Below are positions 35,215 through 43,110 of a stretch of 64,000 nt of DNA, in pieces. The stretch is taken from contig NZ_FYDJ01000007.1 in assembly GCF_900187425.1 (NCBI RefSeq), positions 283,630 through 347,629 of the forward strand, written 5' to 3'. This DNA comes from Pseudomonas sp. Irchel s3h14 (GTDB lineage: Bacteria; Pseudomonadota; Gammaproteobacteria; Pseudomonadales; Pseudomonadaceae). The first letter of the stretch is position 1. The number at the start of each line of letters is the position of its first letter. Position numbers and translations under genes: made by a program. The notes under the pieces are model-generated. The model was not told the origin of the DNA and searched no databases. It worked only from the letters and a program-made list of their open reading frames with translations.

Positions 35215-36198
35215 ATGTTCCAAGGCATTTTGATCGACAAAGACGACAGCGGTTACCGGGCCACACTGCAAGAGATCAATGACGATCAACTGCCCGAGGG
35301 CGATGTGACGGTGCGTGTGGCGTACAGCACGCTGAACTTCAAGGATGGCCTGGCGATCACCGGCAGCAGCCCGGTGGTGCGAAAATTCCCGATGGTGCCG
35401 GGGATCGATCTGGCGGGTACTGTCGAAGTCAGTGAACATCCGGACTACAAAGTCGGTGATCAGGTCGTACTCAATGGCTGGGGTGTTGGCGAAGGACATT
35501 GGGGCGGACTGGCGCAGAAGGCTCGCTTGAATGGCGACTGGTTGATTCCGCTGCCCAAGGCATTCACCACGGCGCAAGCGATGGCCATCGGCACGGCGGG
35601 TTACACGGCGATGCTGAGCATCCTGGCGCTGGAGCATAATGGCGTGACGCCCGAACAGGGCGACGTATTGGTCACCGGCGCCAATGGCGGTGTAGGCAGT
35701 TTCGCCATCGCACTGCTGAGCAAGCTCGGCTATCGGGTGGTCGCGTCTACCGGTCGCACCTACGAACACGATTACCTCAAGCAACTCGGCGCCAGCGAAA
35801 TCATCGACCGCGCCACGCTGTCCGAGCCGGGCAAACCCTTGGCCAAGGAGCGTTGGGCGGCGGTCATCGACTCGGTCGGCAGTTACACCCTGGCCAACGC
35901 CTGTGCCAGCACGAAGGCCAACGGCACTGTCGCCGCGTGTGGCCTGGCGCAAGGCATGGACTTCCCGGCTTCAGTCGCCCCGTTCATTTTGCGCGGCGTG
36001 ACTCTGGCCGGGATCAACAGCGTGACTCAGCCCAAAGCCAAGCGGATACTGGCCTGGAATCGTCTGGCCAAGGATCTAGACTTCACCTTGCTGCCGCTGA
36101 TCAGCCACGAAATCGGCTTGAGCGAAGTGATCGAGGCGGCACCGCGATTGCTCGCCGGTCAATTGCGGGGGCGGGTGGTGGTCGACGTCAATCGTTGA
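35215..36198 (+). CDS. YhdH/AcuI-type acrylyl-CoA reductase (zinc-free MDR)
   Basis: 327 residues. The N-terminal GroES-like domain contains YSTLNFKDGLAITG and FPMVPGIDLAGTV. The Rossmann domain shows VLVTGANGGVGSFAIALL, and the C-terminus AKRILAWNRLAKDLD is typical of YhdH/AcuI. AcuI reduces toxic acrylyl-CoA to propionyl-CoA with NADPH and is linked to dimethylsulfoniopropionate breakdown in some bacteria. YhdH homologues are common in Pseudomonas without that pathway. The gene precedes the GyrI-like gene by 52 bases. Confidence 0.88.
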   Translation: MFQGILIDKDDSGYRATLQEINDDQLPEGDVTVRVAYSTLNFKDGLAITGSSPVVRKFPMVPGIDLAGTVEVSEHPDYKVGDQVVLNGWGVGEGHWGGLAQKARLNGDWLIPLPKAFTTAQAMAIGTAGYTAMLSILALEHNGVTPEQGDVLVTGANGGVGSFAIALLSKLGYRVVASTGRTYEHDYLKQLGASEIIDRATLSEPGKPLAKERWAAVIDSVGSYTLANACASTKANGTVAACGLAQGMDFPASVAPFILRGVTLAGINSVTQPKAKRILAWNRLAKDLDFTLLPLISHEIGLSEVIEAAPRLLAGQLRGRVVVDVNR

Positions 36199-36250
36199 CT
36201 GTCTCACCGCCAATCAAACAGACAAACGACAGAGACAAGGACTATCGATC

Positions 36251-36739
36251 ATGGATGTAAAGCAGCGTGAAGTGCGGCCCTTTAGCGTCTCGGGCCTGCA
36301 AGTGCGCACCTGTAATGCCGCAGAGCAGCAACCAGACACTGCGCGCATCGGCCCGATGTGGGAACAATTTTTCGTTGAGGACATCTTCGACAAGATCCCC
36401 CACAAACAGCCGGATTCCTTCATGTACGGCGTCTACTCCAACTACGAGTCCGACGCTTCGGGCCACTTCGATGTGACCGCGGGGGTGGCGGTCACCGCGC
36501 CCTCCGAGGACTTTCCGCAGATTCAGGTGGAGGGAGGCGATTACCTGGTGTTCAGCGCCAAAGGGGCGATGCCGGACAGCGTCATTCAGGCGTGGGGCCT
36601 GATCTGGGCCTACTTTAAGGACAACCCGCAGGTTTGCCGCACGTTCGCCACCGACTTCGAGGTCTATACCAGCCCGGATTCAGTGTCGGTCTATATCGGC
36701 ATTCAGGACTCAGACGGGTTTTCGCGCTCAAGCAACTGA
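36251..36739 (+). CDS. GyrI-like effector-binding domain protein
   Basis: 162 residues from ATG 36251. The pattern VKQREVRPFSVSGLQVRT, IGPMWEQFFVEDIFDKIP, FMYGVYSNYESDASGHFDVT and the C-terminal FEVYTSPDSVSVYIGIQ fits the AraC effector-binding/GyrI-like fold. Such stand-alone domains bind small hydrophobic ligands or gyrase. Its 3' end overlaps the convergent ada gene by 37 bases. The role is unknown. Confidence 0.8.
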   Translation: MDVKQREVRPFSVSGLQVRTCNAAEQQPDTARIGPMWEQFFVEDIFDKIPHKQPDSFMYGVYSNYESDASGHFDVTAGVAVTAPSEDFPQIQVEGGDYLVFSAKGAMPDSVIQAWGLIWAYFKDNPQVCRTFATDFEVYTSPDSVSVYIGIQDSDGFSRSSN

Positions 36740-37776
36740 CGCTTGCGCTCCACACCCCAGCGATAGCCCGACAGGTTGCCGTCGCTGCGCACCACACGGT
36801 GGCACGGAATCGCCACCGCCAGATTGTTCGCGCCGCAGGCTTGAGCCACGGCGCGCATCGCTTTTGGCGCGCCGATTCGCTGAGCGATATCGGCGTAGCT
36901 GGCGGTGCAGCCGGCGGGAATCTCCCGCAGAGCTTGCCAGACCCGTTCTTGAAAAGCGGTGCCACGAACATCCAGCGGCAAGTCCAGGCCCAGGGCCGGC
37001 GCTTCAATAAAACCAACCACCTTGGCGATCAGTTGCTCGAACGTTTGATCGGCGCCAATCAGATTCGCACGTCGAAACTTGTCCTGCAGATCGCAGACCA
37101 GTTGGTGCGGGTCATCGCCCAGCAGGATCGCGCAAACACCACGCTCACTCTGTGCCACCAGAATCGCTCCCAGGGAACACTGGCCGACGGCAAAACGAAT
37201 GTCGTTGTTCTGACCGGCGGCGCGGTAATCACCGGGTTTCATGCCCAATAGTTGATCGGCGGACTCATAGAAACGGCTGTTGGAGTTGAAACCGGCGTCA
37301 TACAGTGCGTCGGTCACCGAGTCTCCGTCCGCGAGGCGCTCACGGACCCTGCGTGAACGATGGGCCGCGGCGTAACCCTTGGGTGTCAGACCGGTGACCG
37401 CTTTGAACACCCGATGGAAGTGAAAGCTACTGAGGCCCGCAGCAACAGCCAGTTCGCTCAGGACAGGCAGATTCTCCGCGGTTTCGATCTGGCGGCAAGC
37501 GGCCGCTACGGTCGCAGCATGTTGCGCGGCGACGTCGCTTTGATCTTTCGCGGCGCGTTTGCTCGGGCGATAACCCGCCGCCTGGGCCTGCTCGGCGGTG
37601 TCGAAGAACTCGACGTTCTGCGGTTTCGGCAAACGCGCCAGGCTGCTGGGGCGGCAGTAAATGCCGGTGGTTTTCACCGCATACACAAACTGTCCGTCTG
37701 CCCTGGGATCACGCGCGACGACGGCGGCCCAGCGAGGATCGTTCTCGGTGGCGATCTTTGTCGAATGGCTTGTCAT
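36703..37776 (-). CDS. ada: Ada-like methyltransferase/regulator with degenerate zinc site
   Basis: 357 residues from ATG 37776 (alternative 37803). The domain order is that of Ada: N-terminal methyl-phosphotriester domain (FVYAVKTTGIYCRP), AraC helix-turn-helix (about 100-185), and O6-methylguanine methyltransferase with PCHR at 324-327 (Cys325) and YRWGVERKRQLLERE. The acceptor-like Cys41 is present. The other three zinc ligands of Ada (CxxxC, CKRC) are Ser45, Ser72 and Ala75, so the normal four-cysteine zinc site cannot form. The C-terminal repair function should be intact, but switching by phosphotriester transfer is doubtful. Its 3' end overlaps the convergent GyrI-like gene. It is followed upstream by alkB on the same strand. 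Confidence 0.88.
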   Translation of the reverse strand: MTSHSTKIATENDPRWAAVVARDPRADGQFVYAVKTTGIYCRPSSLARLPKPQNVEFFDTAEQAQAAGYRPSKRAAKDQSDVAAQHAATVAAACRQIETAENLPVLSELAVAAGLSSFHFHRVFKAVTGLTPKGYAAAHRSRRVRERLADGDSVTDALYDAGFNSNSRFYESADQLLGMKPGDYRAAGQNNDIRFAVGQCSLGAILVAQSERGVCAILLGDDPHQLVCDLQDKFRRANLIGADQTFEQLIAKVVGFIEAPALGLDLPLDVRGTAFQERVWQALREIPAGCTASYADIAQRIGAPKAMRAVAQACGANNLAVAIPCHRVVRSDGNLSGYRWGVERKRQLLERENPSES

Positions 37777-37863
37777 GGCTTCATGTCCGTTGATCCGTTT
37801 CATGCAGATTAATCAGCCGACGGGGTCGCTGCACCCCGGGTCTTGCGGTCGAATTCGAAGGTT

Positions 37864-38529
37864 TCATCCGGCGGTACGAAAGGTGAAGTTGATCCGTTGC
37901 TCGCCCAGTCGCGGGTGTTGGCCATCCTTGATCGGCAACACCCCGTGATAGCGCAAGCGATCCACGCCGCCCCAGACCACAATGTCGCCATGCAACAGCG
38001 GCACTCGTTGGCTTTTATCGCTGCGCTCGAAGCCGCCGAACAGGAATATCGCCGGTAATCCCAAGGACACTGAAACAATGGGCGCTGCGTAGGAAACTTC
38101 GTCTTTATCCTGGTGCAATGACATCTTGGCCCCGGGAACATAACGGTTGATCAGGCAGGAATCAGGCATGAAATCCGCAAATCCCGCTTCCCGCGCCGCC
38201 GCTTGTGCCAGTTCGAAAAACACCTCGGGCATTTTCGGCCAGGGTTGACCGGTCTGCGGATCATGGCGGGTATAGCGATAACCGCTGCGGTCGGTGGTCC
38301 AGCCCAGCGCGCCGCAACTGCTCAAGGCGACCGACATGGTAAAGCCCCCGGGCGTGATCATCTGGCGAAACGGTGCCGCCGCCAGAACCGCGTCCAGTGC
38401 GGGCAGCAACTGATCCAGCCAAGGCAGGGCAAAACCTCTGAGGACGCAAGACTGTTCGCCGATCCGATCGAGCCTGGGTTGCTGCTCGGGCTCCGCATCG
38501 GCAAACAAGTCGAAGGTGGTCGGGTTCAT
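37864..38529 (-). CDS. alkB: AlkB-like DNA dioxygenase
   Basis: 221 residues from ATG 38529 (an ATG at 38544 is possible). The protein contains FTMSVALSSCGALGWTTDRSGYRY, MSLHQDKDE with the HxD iron ligands, the distal histidine in DRLRYHGVLP, and RINFTFR with the 2-oxoglutarate-binding arginines. AlkB oxidatively removes 1-methyladenine and 3-methylcytosine lesions. The start lies four bases after the stop of the 2OG-oxygenase gene, giving an ogt, oxygenase, alkB operon beside ada. Confidence 0.9.
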   Translation of the reverse strand: MNPTTFDLFADAEPEQQPRLDRIGEQSCVLRGFALPWLDQLLPALDAVLAAAPFRQMITPGGFTMSVALSSCGALGWTTDRSGYRYTRHDPQTGQPWPKMPEVFFELAQAAAREAGFADFMPDSCLINRYVPGAKMSLHQDKDEVSYAAPIVSVSLGLPAIFLFGGFERSDKSQRVPLLHGDIVVWGGVDRLRYHGVLPIKDGQHPRLGEQRINFTFRTAG

Positions 38530-38533
38530 GGGG

Positions 38534-39238
38534 TCATAACGCATCGTGAAAGATGATTCCAAGGGTATGCCGTTTTCCACTGTGCAGGCGACTCACGCCG
38601 TGGCGCAGGGTGACTCGGTAATAGCCGCGAACGCCTTTGACCGGTCGTTGGTTGACGGCAAAGATCAGCCCGTCACCTTTCTTCAGGCCGATGACCTGAG
38701 GGCGCGACTGCATCCGCGGGCGCTGTTCCGTCAGCACGAACTCGCCACCGGTGAAGTCTTCGTCCGGCTCTGACAGCAGAATCGCCACTTGCAGCGGGAA
38801 GACGTGTTCGCCGTACAGGTCCTGATGCAAGCAGTTGTAGTCCTGCGGTCCATATTGCAGCAACAACGGCGTCGGGCGTTCCTGACCGGCGGCATGGCAG
38901 CGTTCGAGGAACGCTTCATGCGCTTCAGGGAAACGGGTCGGCAGGTCCATCTGCTCGTACCAGCGATTGGCAATGGGCACCAATCGAGGATAGAGCGCAC
39001 TGCGCAAACGGGCGACGACATCTGGCAGCGGGTATTTGAAGTATTTGTACTCGCCACGACCAAAGCCGTGACGAGCCATGATCACTTGCGAGCGAAATGG
39101 TTCGGGGCGGGCATACAGAGCGCTGATTTCATCGCACGTCTCGTGGCTTAAAAGCGACCTGATGATCGCGCAGCCATCTTGATCGAGTTGCTGTTCCAGC
39201 GCTTCCCAGTCCAGTCCATCGAGAGAACGCTCGCTCAT
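38534..39238 (-). CDS. 2OG-Fe(II) oxygenase in the alkylation-repair operon
   Basis: 234 residues. The HxD motif lies in YNCLHQDLYGEHVFPLQVAI, and the distal histidine and arginine in RVTLRHGVSRLHSGKRHTLG, giving a complete double-stranded beta-helix dioxygenase active site. The rest (GFGRGEYKYFKYPLPDVV, FTGGEFVLTEQRPRMQSRPQ) fits the 2OG-Fe(II) oxygenase superfamily but not AlkB itself. The ATG overlaps the ogt stop by four bases and the gene is followed at once by alkB. A role in repairing alkylated DNA, RNA or protein is suggested by location only. Confidence 0.82.
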   Translation of the reverse strand: MSERSLDGLDWEALEQQLDQDGCAIIRSLLSHETCDEISALYARPEPFRSQVIMARHGFGRGEYKYFKYPLPDVVARLRSALYPRLVPIANRWYEQMDLPTRFPEAHEAFLERCHAAGQERPTPLLLQYGPQDYNCLHQDLYGEHVFPLQVAILLSEPDEDFTGGEFVLTEQRPRMQSRPQVIGLKKGDGLIFAVNQRPVKGVRGYYRVTLRHGVSRLHSGKRHTLGIIFHDAL

Positions 39239-39741
39239 CGCTGAGCCTCACGCTCCAGCAGTTGCCGTTTGCGTTCCAACCCCCAACGATAGCCGCCGAG
39301 GCTGCCATCCTGACGCAATACTCGATGGCACGGCACGATCACCGCCAGCGGGTTCGCTCCGCAGGCATTGGCCGCCGCCCGAAAAGCCGAGGGTTGCCCC
39401 AGTTGTCGGGCGATATCCAGATAGCTGGCGGTTCCACCCACAGGTATTTGTCGCAGGGCATTCCAGACTCGCCGTTGAAACACGCTGCCCGTCAGATCCA
39501 GCGGTAAATCCAGGGCGGAGCGCGGGTCTTCGAGGTGGCGCAAGGTTTGCTCCAGCGCAGGCATCAAGCCTTCATCGCGCTTCGGTGCTTGTTTTCCGGG
39601 GAAACGCCGCGAAAGATCGCGTTCCAGCGTGGCCAGGTCATCGCCGAGCAGCAACGCACACAACCCCCCGGCGCTGAACGCGAGTAGCAAGACGCCAAGG
39701 CTGGAAGTGCCGCTGATGAAGCGAATCGAGGAAGTAGACAT
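39235..39741 (-). CDS. ogt: O6-methylguanine-DNA methyltransferase (Ogt-like)
   Basis: 168 residues with the methyltransferase core FQRRVWNALRQIPVGGTASY, the helix-turn-helix segment RAAANACGANPLA, the PCHR acceptor motif and YRWGLERKRQLLERE. It transfers methyl groups from O6-methylguanine to its own cysteine. It is clearly paralogous to the C-terminal half of the Ada protein at 36703. It is the first gene of the ogt-oxygenase-alkB operon, linked by ATGA to the next gene. Confidence 0.9.
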   Translation of the reverse strand: MSTSSIRFISGTSSLGVLLLAFSAGGLCALLLGDDLATLERDLSRRFPGKQAPKRDEGLMPALEQTLRHLEDPRSALDLPLDLTGSVFQRRVWNALRQIPVGGTASYLDIARQLGQPSAFRAAANACGANPLAVIVPCHRVLRQDGSLGGYRWGLERKRQLLEREAQR

Positions 39742-39867
39742 GTTCTGACTCCTTAACCAAAGGTTGAGGTGGCCAGTCTAGGGAGCGGGGGCTTCGTTAA
39801 CACTCTGTCGCTTGCGGTTGAATTCCAGAGGCAGGAGCAGACGTCCATGTTGTCGCTCCGGATCCTG

Positions 39868-40044
39868 TTACAACGCTTTGCTGACGCTTATTTCGCTGAT
39901 GACGTCTTCGCTCGAACCATGAAGAGCGTCCAGCGCGGCCTTGGCTTCTTCTTCGGTGCCGTTTTCAAGCTGGGCAAATTCGAAGCGACGCTCGCCATTG
40001 AGTTTGTATTTGATGACGTACTTGGTCGTTTGGGCCACGGTCAT
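39868..40044 (-). CDS. Small hypothetical protein (58 aa)
   Basis: ATG 40044 begins MTVAQTTKYVIKYKLNGERR and continues FEFAQLENGTEEEAKAALDA to a C-terminus DVISEISVSKAL. Two or three beta strands and a helix are predicted from the pattern. It lies 29 bases downstream of the DUF1883 gene on the same strand and could be cotranscribed. A much longer open frame exists upstream but overlaps DUF1883 and is not credible. No named family is recognised. Confidence 0.55.
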   Translation of the reverse strand: MTVAQTTKYVIKYKLNGERRFEFAQLENGTEEEAKAALDALHGSSEDVISEISVSKAL

Positions 40045-40073
40045 ACCTGCTTGTCTTGGTGTTTGGGTGTCAC

Positions 40074-40376
40074 TCAGCTCAGTTTCGTGCTGGAGCGGCG
40101 GATGATCTTGATGGTGTGAGTCAGGGTCGGTTTGCGAGTCACACTGATCGGCCGGCGGTTGACCGTGTCGATGGTGATATTCCAGAAACCGGTGCTTGGC
40201 GCAGTAATCCGGGCCGGGAAGGTGTCGAATGCTCCACCATGGTAAGTGTGGCGGCCGCCATTCTTGAAGCTGCGGAAATTGGCGTCGTTCATCAAGCGGA
40301 TATTGCATGTTTGGGAGCATTGAATGACGACGATGTCGTCTTCGTTGAGGTGCTCGCGCTGGTGGATAAATTTCAT
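40074..40376 (-). CDS. DUF1883 domain protein
   Basis: 100 residues: MKFIHQREHLNEDDIVVIQC, then CNIRLMNDANFRSFKNGGRH, YHGGAFDTFPARI and FWNITIDTVNRR. This is the compact beta-rich DUF1883 fold, found alone in Pseudomonas or joined to TIR-like domains elsewhere. The molecular function is not established. It is followed by the 58-residue gene at 39868. Confidence 0.75.
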   Translation of the reverse strand: MKFIHQREHLNEDDIVVIQCSQTCNIRLMNDANFRSFKNGGRHTYHGGAFDTFPARITAPSTGFWNITIDTVNRRPISVTRKPTLTHTIKIIRRSSTKLS

Positions 40377-40588
40377 GAGGCGCCTCCAGAAGGGCTTTTT
40401 CTACAAAATCAAAACGATAGCATGTGCGATTGGCGCAGTTTATCAGCCCGAACGGGTTATTATCCGGTCGTCGAGGTCTGCTTTGACAATTAAAAACAGT
40501 TATACGGAATTCTATGAGCGATAAACGCAGCAAGCCTCGGAGAAAAACAGCATTTGTACTGTCGGAGTGTCTTTATCGGAGGTGTTGT

Positions 40589-40945
40589 ATGAAGTGGGGT
40601 GTACTGGTCCTGCCTATGGCGATAGCGATGAGTGGTTGTGCGAGTGTTTCGGAGATCAATGAGTCGCTGCCGACCATGAGCGTGATTTCAGGCAAGAAGC
40701 CTCATGAGTACGCGCAATGCCTCACCGAGAAACTGGCCAGCAGCCGGGGAGCCTTGCAAGTCGAACCGCACAAGGACGGAATGCGAGTCATCGTGCCGCA
40801 GAAGTTCTCCTCGGGCCCGGCGGCAGTATTTGATATCGAAGACCGCTCCACTGGCAGCAGCATCAAGTTGCATGAGCGCATTTCCAATGTGCCGTTGCGC
40901 CCCATGGATGTACGCAATGCCGCTACGGCGTGCATTTCCGGCTGA
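40589..40945 (+). CDS. Small lipoprotein
   Basis: 118 residues from ATG 40589, selected by GGAGGTG upstream rather than the ATG at 40514. The N-terminus MKWGVLVLPMAIAMSGCASV is a lipoprotein signal with lipobox MSGC. The mature part is short and beta-rich (GALQVEPHKDGMRVIVPQKF, AAVFDIEDRSTGSSIKLHER). It is probably anchored in the outer membrane. No specific family recognised. A terminator hairpin follows. Confidence 0.7.
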   Translation: MKWGVLVLPMAIAMSGCASVSEINESLPTMSVISGKKPHEYAQCLTEKLASSRGALQVEPHKDGMRVIVPQKFSSGPAAVFDIEDRSTGSSIKLHERISNVPLRPMDVRNAATACISG

Positions 40946-40968
40946 TAGACTGTCGCCCGTCAGCACCG

Positions 40969-41001
40969 ATGCCGCCAAAGCAGCGCTTTGGCGGCATTGT
41001 C
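40969..41001 (+). terminator. Hairpin terminator after the lipoprotein gene
   Basis: Perfect 13-bp arms ATGCCGCCAAAGC and GCTTTGGCGGCAT with loop AGC are followed by TGTCATTT. It lies 24 bases after the stop of the lipoprotein gene. The T-run is broken, so termination may be partial. Confidence 0.6.
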
Positions 41002-41017
41002 ATTTCTGGAGTCGAGC

Positions 41018-41248
41018 ATGAAGCGAGAGCAGGTACGGGAGCGCCATGCAGAGGGTCACATCTCTGCCACCCACGTGATTCAGAATCCGGCGAATCCGGG
41101 AGAATGGATCGTGTTTTTCAAGAAAAGCGCTGGGCGCAGTTATTTTCTGGTGGATGAAAACGATGAAGTGGAATCCTTCAGTAGCCTCGATGAATTGATC
41201 GAGACGGTGCGCGGTCTCGGGATCAAGTTCGCCGAAATTCACATGTAG
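41018..41248 (+). CDS. Small hypothetical protein (76 aa)
   Basis: ATG 41018 follows TGGAGTCGAGC. The product MKREQVRERHAEGHISATHV continues GEWIVFFKKSAGRSYFLVDE and ENDEVESFSSLDELIETVRG. The middle looks like three beta strands and the end like a helix. It is plausibly cytoplasmic and acidic at its C-terminus. No family function is recognised. It lies downstream of the lipoprotein gene and converges on a second lipoprotein gene. Confidence 0.6.
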   Translation: MKREQVRERHAEGHISATHVIQNPANPGEWIVFFKKSAGRSYFLVDENDEVESFSSLDELIETVRGLGIKFAEIHM

Positions 41249-41259
41249 GGCAGGGCGCC

Positions 41260-41541
41260 TTACTTGCAGACCACCACGACGCTGCGGTTCTTGTAGTTGC
41301 CGACGTCGACACCCAGCGTCTTGTCGCTTTCCTTGGTCGAAGGTGTTCCGTCGGTACCGACGATCCGATAGCCGGTGCCGGCGCAAGAGGCATCGGCTTT
41401 TTCGTAGCAGGTCGCCCAGGAATTGGCTTCCCCGGAGCAGTCGATCGCCAGGCCTTGTTCGCCGTTGTTCAGGTAGGTCGTTTCCGAAGTGGCGCAGCCG
41501 CTCAGGGCCAGAGCCGCGATCAGTGGCAAAAATTTATTCAT
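41260..41541 (-). CDS. Small lipoprotein with paired cysteines
   Basis: 93 residues from ATG 41541. The N-terminus MNKFLPLIAALALSGCATSE carries the lipobox LSGC. The mature part contains LAIDCSGEANSWATCYEKAD, ASCAGTGYRI and a final VVVVCK, so four further cysteines could form two disulfides. The family is not named with confidence. A cell-envelope role is likely. An upstream in-frame ATG at 41634 overlaps a terminator and is rejected. Confidence 0.7.
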   Translation of the reverse strand: MNKFLPLIAALALSGCATSETTYLNNGEQGLAIDCSGEANSWATCYEKADASCAGTGYRIVGTDGTPSTKESDKTLGVDVGNYKNRSVVVVCK

Positions 41542-41633
41542 GTCGTTGTCGTCGTCAGGATGAAGGGGCTGAGCCTGTGACAGCGCTGGCATCAAAAGGT
41601 TATAGCGAATGGCCACTTTGTTGCAGGCAATCA

Positions 41634-41660
41634 CAAAAAAGCCCTGCGCGAGCAGGGCTT
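41634..41660 (-). terminator. Hairpin terminator downstream of the 63-residue gene
   Basis: On the minus strand AAGCCCTGC and GCAGGGCTT pair around a 4-base loop and are followed by a T-run (AAAAAA on the plus strand at 41635-41640). It lies 20 bases beyond the stop of the gene at 41680 and before the lipoprotein gene. Confidence 0.75.
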
Positions 41661-41679
41661 GGGTCGAGTCGGGTGCTTC

Positions 41680-41871
41680 TCAGGACTTGTCCTTGCCGCG
41701 ACGCTTCGGGGCTGGATGTTCGAGCTCCAATACGGATGCCACTTCAATCGCCAACGCCTCGGTCGGGAAAGGCCCGGCGATCTCCTCGCCGCCGCCGAAG
41801 TTGAATATCCACCACTGGCCGTCTTTCGCCTGATTGATCAGGAACCCGTTGACACTTTTTGCTTCCGACAT
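41680..41871 (-). CDS. Small hypothetical protein (63 aa)
   Basis: MSEAKSVNGFLINQAKDGQW leads to WIFNFGGGEEIAGPFPTEAL and a basic end PKRRGKDKS. The start is ATG 41871 and a terminator follows the stop, which supports a real transcription unit. The aromatic, beta-like middle and lysine-rich tail do not point to a known family. Confidence 0.55.
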   Translation of the reverse strand: MSEAKSVNGFLINQAKDGQWWIFNFGGGEEIAGPFPTEALAIEVASVLELEHPAPKRRGKDKS

Positions 41872-42138
41872 CTATCTGCCTCGTTGACTGGTTCAATCGC
41901 GCAATGATAGCGCCAAATGCACTCAACGGGTGCTGATGGTGTAGGGTTGTGCGATTCGCGGCCGTGCAGATCTGATGGTCTGTGCTATCTATAAAGGCTG
42001 CGGAGCTATCTCGGGAACTATCCGCGAGAATATTTCTCTATGATGGCATCGGTTAGCCAGCGCGGGGGCATTGTAAGGTGCACGCCGCCTGATTAGACTG
42101 CGCCGAAACTCGTACACACAGCCCTATCAAGGACTTAT

Positions 42139-42978
42139 ATGATCAAGAAATGCTTGTTCCCAGCAGCCGGTTACGGTACTCGCTTCCTGCCAGCGACTAA
42201 AGCCATGCCCAAAGAAATGCTGCCGGTGGTAAACAAGCCACTGATCCAGTACGGCGTCGAAGAAGCACTGGACGCTGGGTTGACCGAAATCTCCATCGTC
42301 ACCGGTCGCGGCAAACGCGCTCTGGAAGACCACTTCGACATCAGCTACGAGCTGGAAAACCAGATCAAAGGTACCGACAAGGAAAAATACCTGGTCGGTA
42401 TCCGCAAACTGTTGGACGAGTGCTCGTTCTCCTACACTCGCCAGACCGAAATGAAAGGCCTGGGCCACGCCATTCTGACTGGCCGTCCGCTGATCGGCGA
42501 CGAACCGTTCGCGGTAGTGCTGGCGGACGACTTGTGCGTCAACCTCGAAGGCGACGGCGTCCTGACCCAGATGGTCAAGCTGTACGAGCAGTATCGCTGC
42601 ACCATCGTTGCGATCCAGGAAGTGGATCCGCAGGAAACCAACAAGTACGGCGTGATCGCCGGCGAGCTGATCGCTGATGATTTGTACCGCGTTCGCAACA
42701 TGGTCGAAAAACCAGCTCCGGAAGACGCACCGTCGAACCTGGCGATCATTGGTCGTTACATCCTGACGCCGGATATTTTCGAGCTGATCAAACAAACCGA
42801 GCCAGGCAAAGGCGGCGAGATTCAAATCACCGACGCCCTGATGAAACAGGCGAAAAACGGTTGCGTGATTGCCTACAAGTTCAAGGGTCAGCGTTTTGAC
42901 TGCGGTGGTGCTGAAGGCTACATCGAGGCCACCAACTTCTGCTTCGAGAACTTCTACAAGACTGGCAAGGCTTACTGA
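42139..42978 (+). CDS. galU: UTP-glucose-1-phosphate uridylyltransferase
   Basis: 279 residues. The nucleotidyltransferase signature is at the N-terminus (FPAAGYGTRFLPATKAMPKE) with ADDL metal-binding region around residue 133 and FDCGGAEGYIEA near the end. GalU makes UDP-glucose from UTP and glucose-1-phosphate for lipopolysaccharide core and exopolysaccharide synthesis. It is a single gene, followed by a strong terminator. The 267-base gap upstream holds its promoter, but I cannot place the boxes with confidence. Confidence 0.95.
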   Translation: MIKKCLFPAAGYGTRFLPATKAMPKEMLPVVNKPLIQYGVEEALDAGLTEISIVTGRGKRALEDHFDISYELENQIKGTDKEKYLVGIRKLLDECSFSYTRQTEMKGLGHAILTGRPLIGDEPFAVVLADDLCVNLEGDGVLTQMVKLYEQYRCTIVAIQEVDPQETNKYGVIAGELIADDLYRVRNMVEKPAPEDAPSNLAIIGRYILTPDIFELIKQTEPGKGGEIQITDALMKQAKNGCVIAYKFKGQRFDCGGAEGYIEATNFCFENFYKTGKAY

Positions 42979-43001
42979 TAGCCTCTGACTCACTTGTATT
43001 G

Positions 43002-43027
43002 AAAAGCCACCTTCGGGTGGCTTTTTC
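43002..43027 (+). terminator. galU terminator
   Basis: Arms AAAAGCCACC and GGTGGCTTTT pair around a TTCG tetraloop and are followed by T residues. It begins 24 bases after the galU stop. This is a textbook rho-independent shape. Confidence 0.92.
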
Positions 43028-43110
43028 ATTTTCCGTCCCCATATCGTTTGCAGCGCTTGCCCAGCGTGTGTCTGCGGGTATGCTTGTGGACTGCCGAGGA
43101 GATTGAAAAA

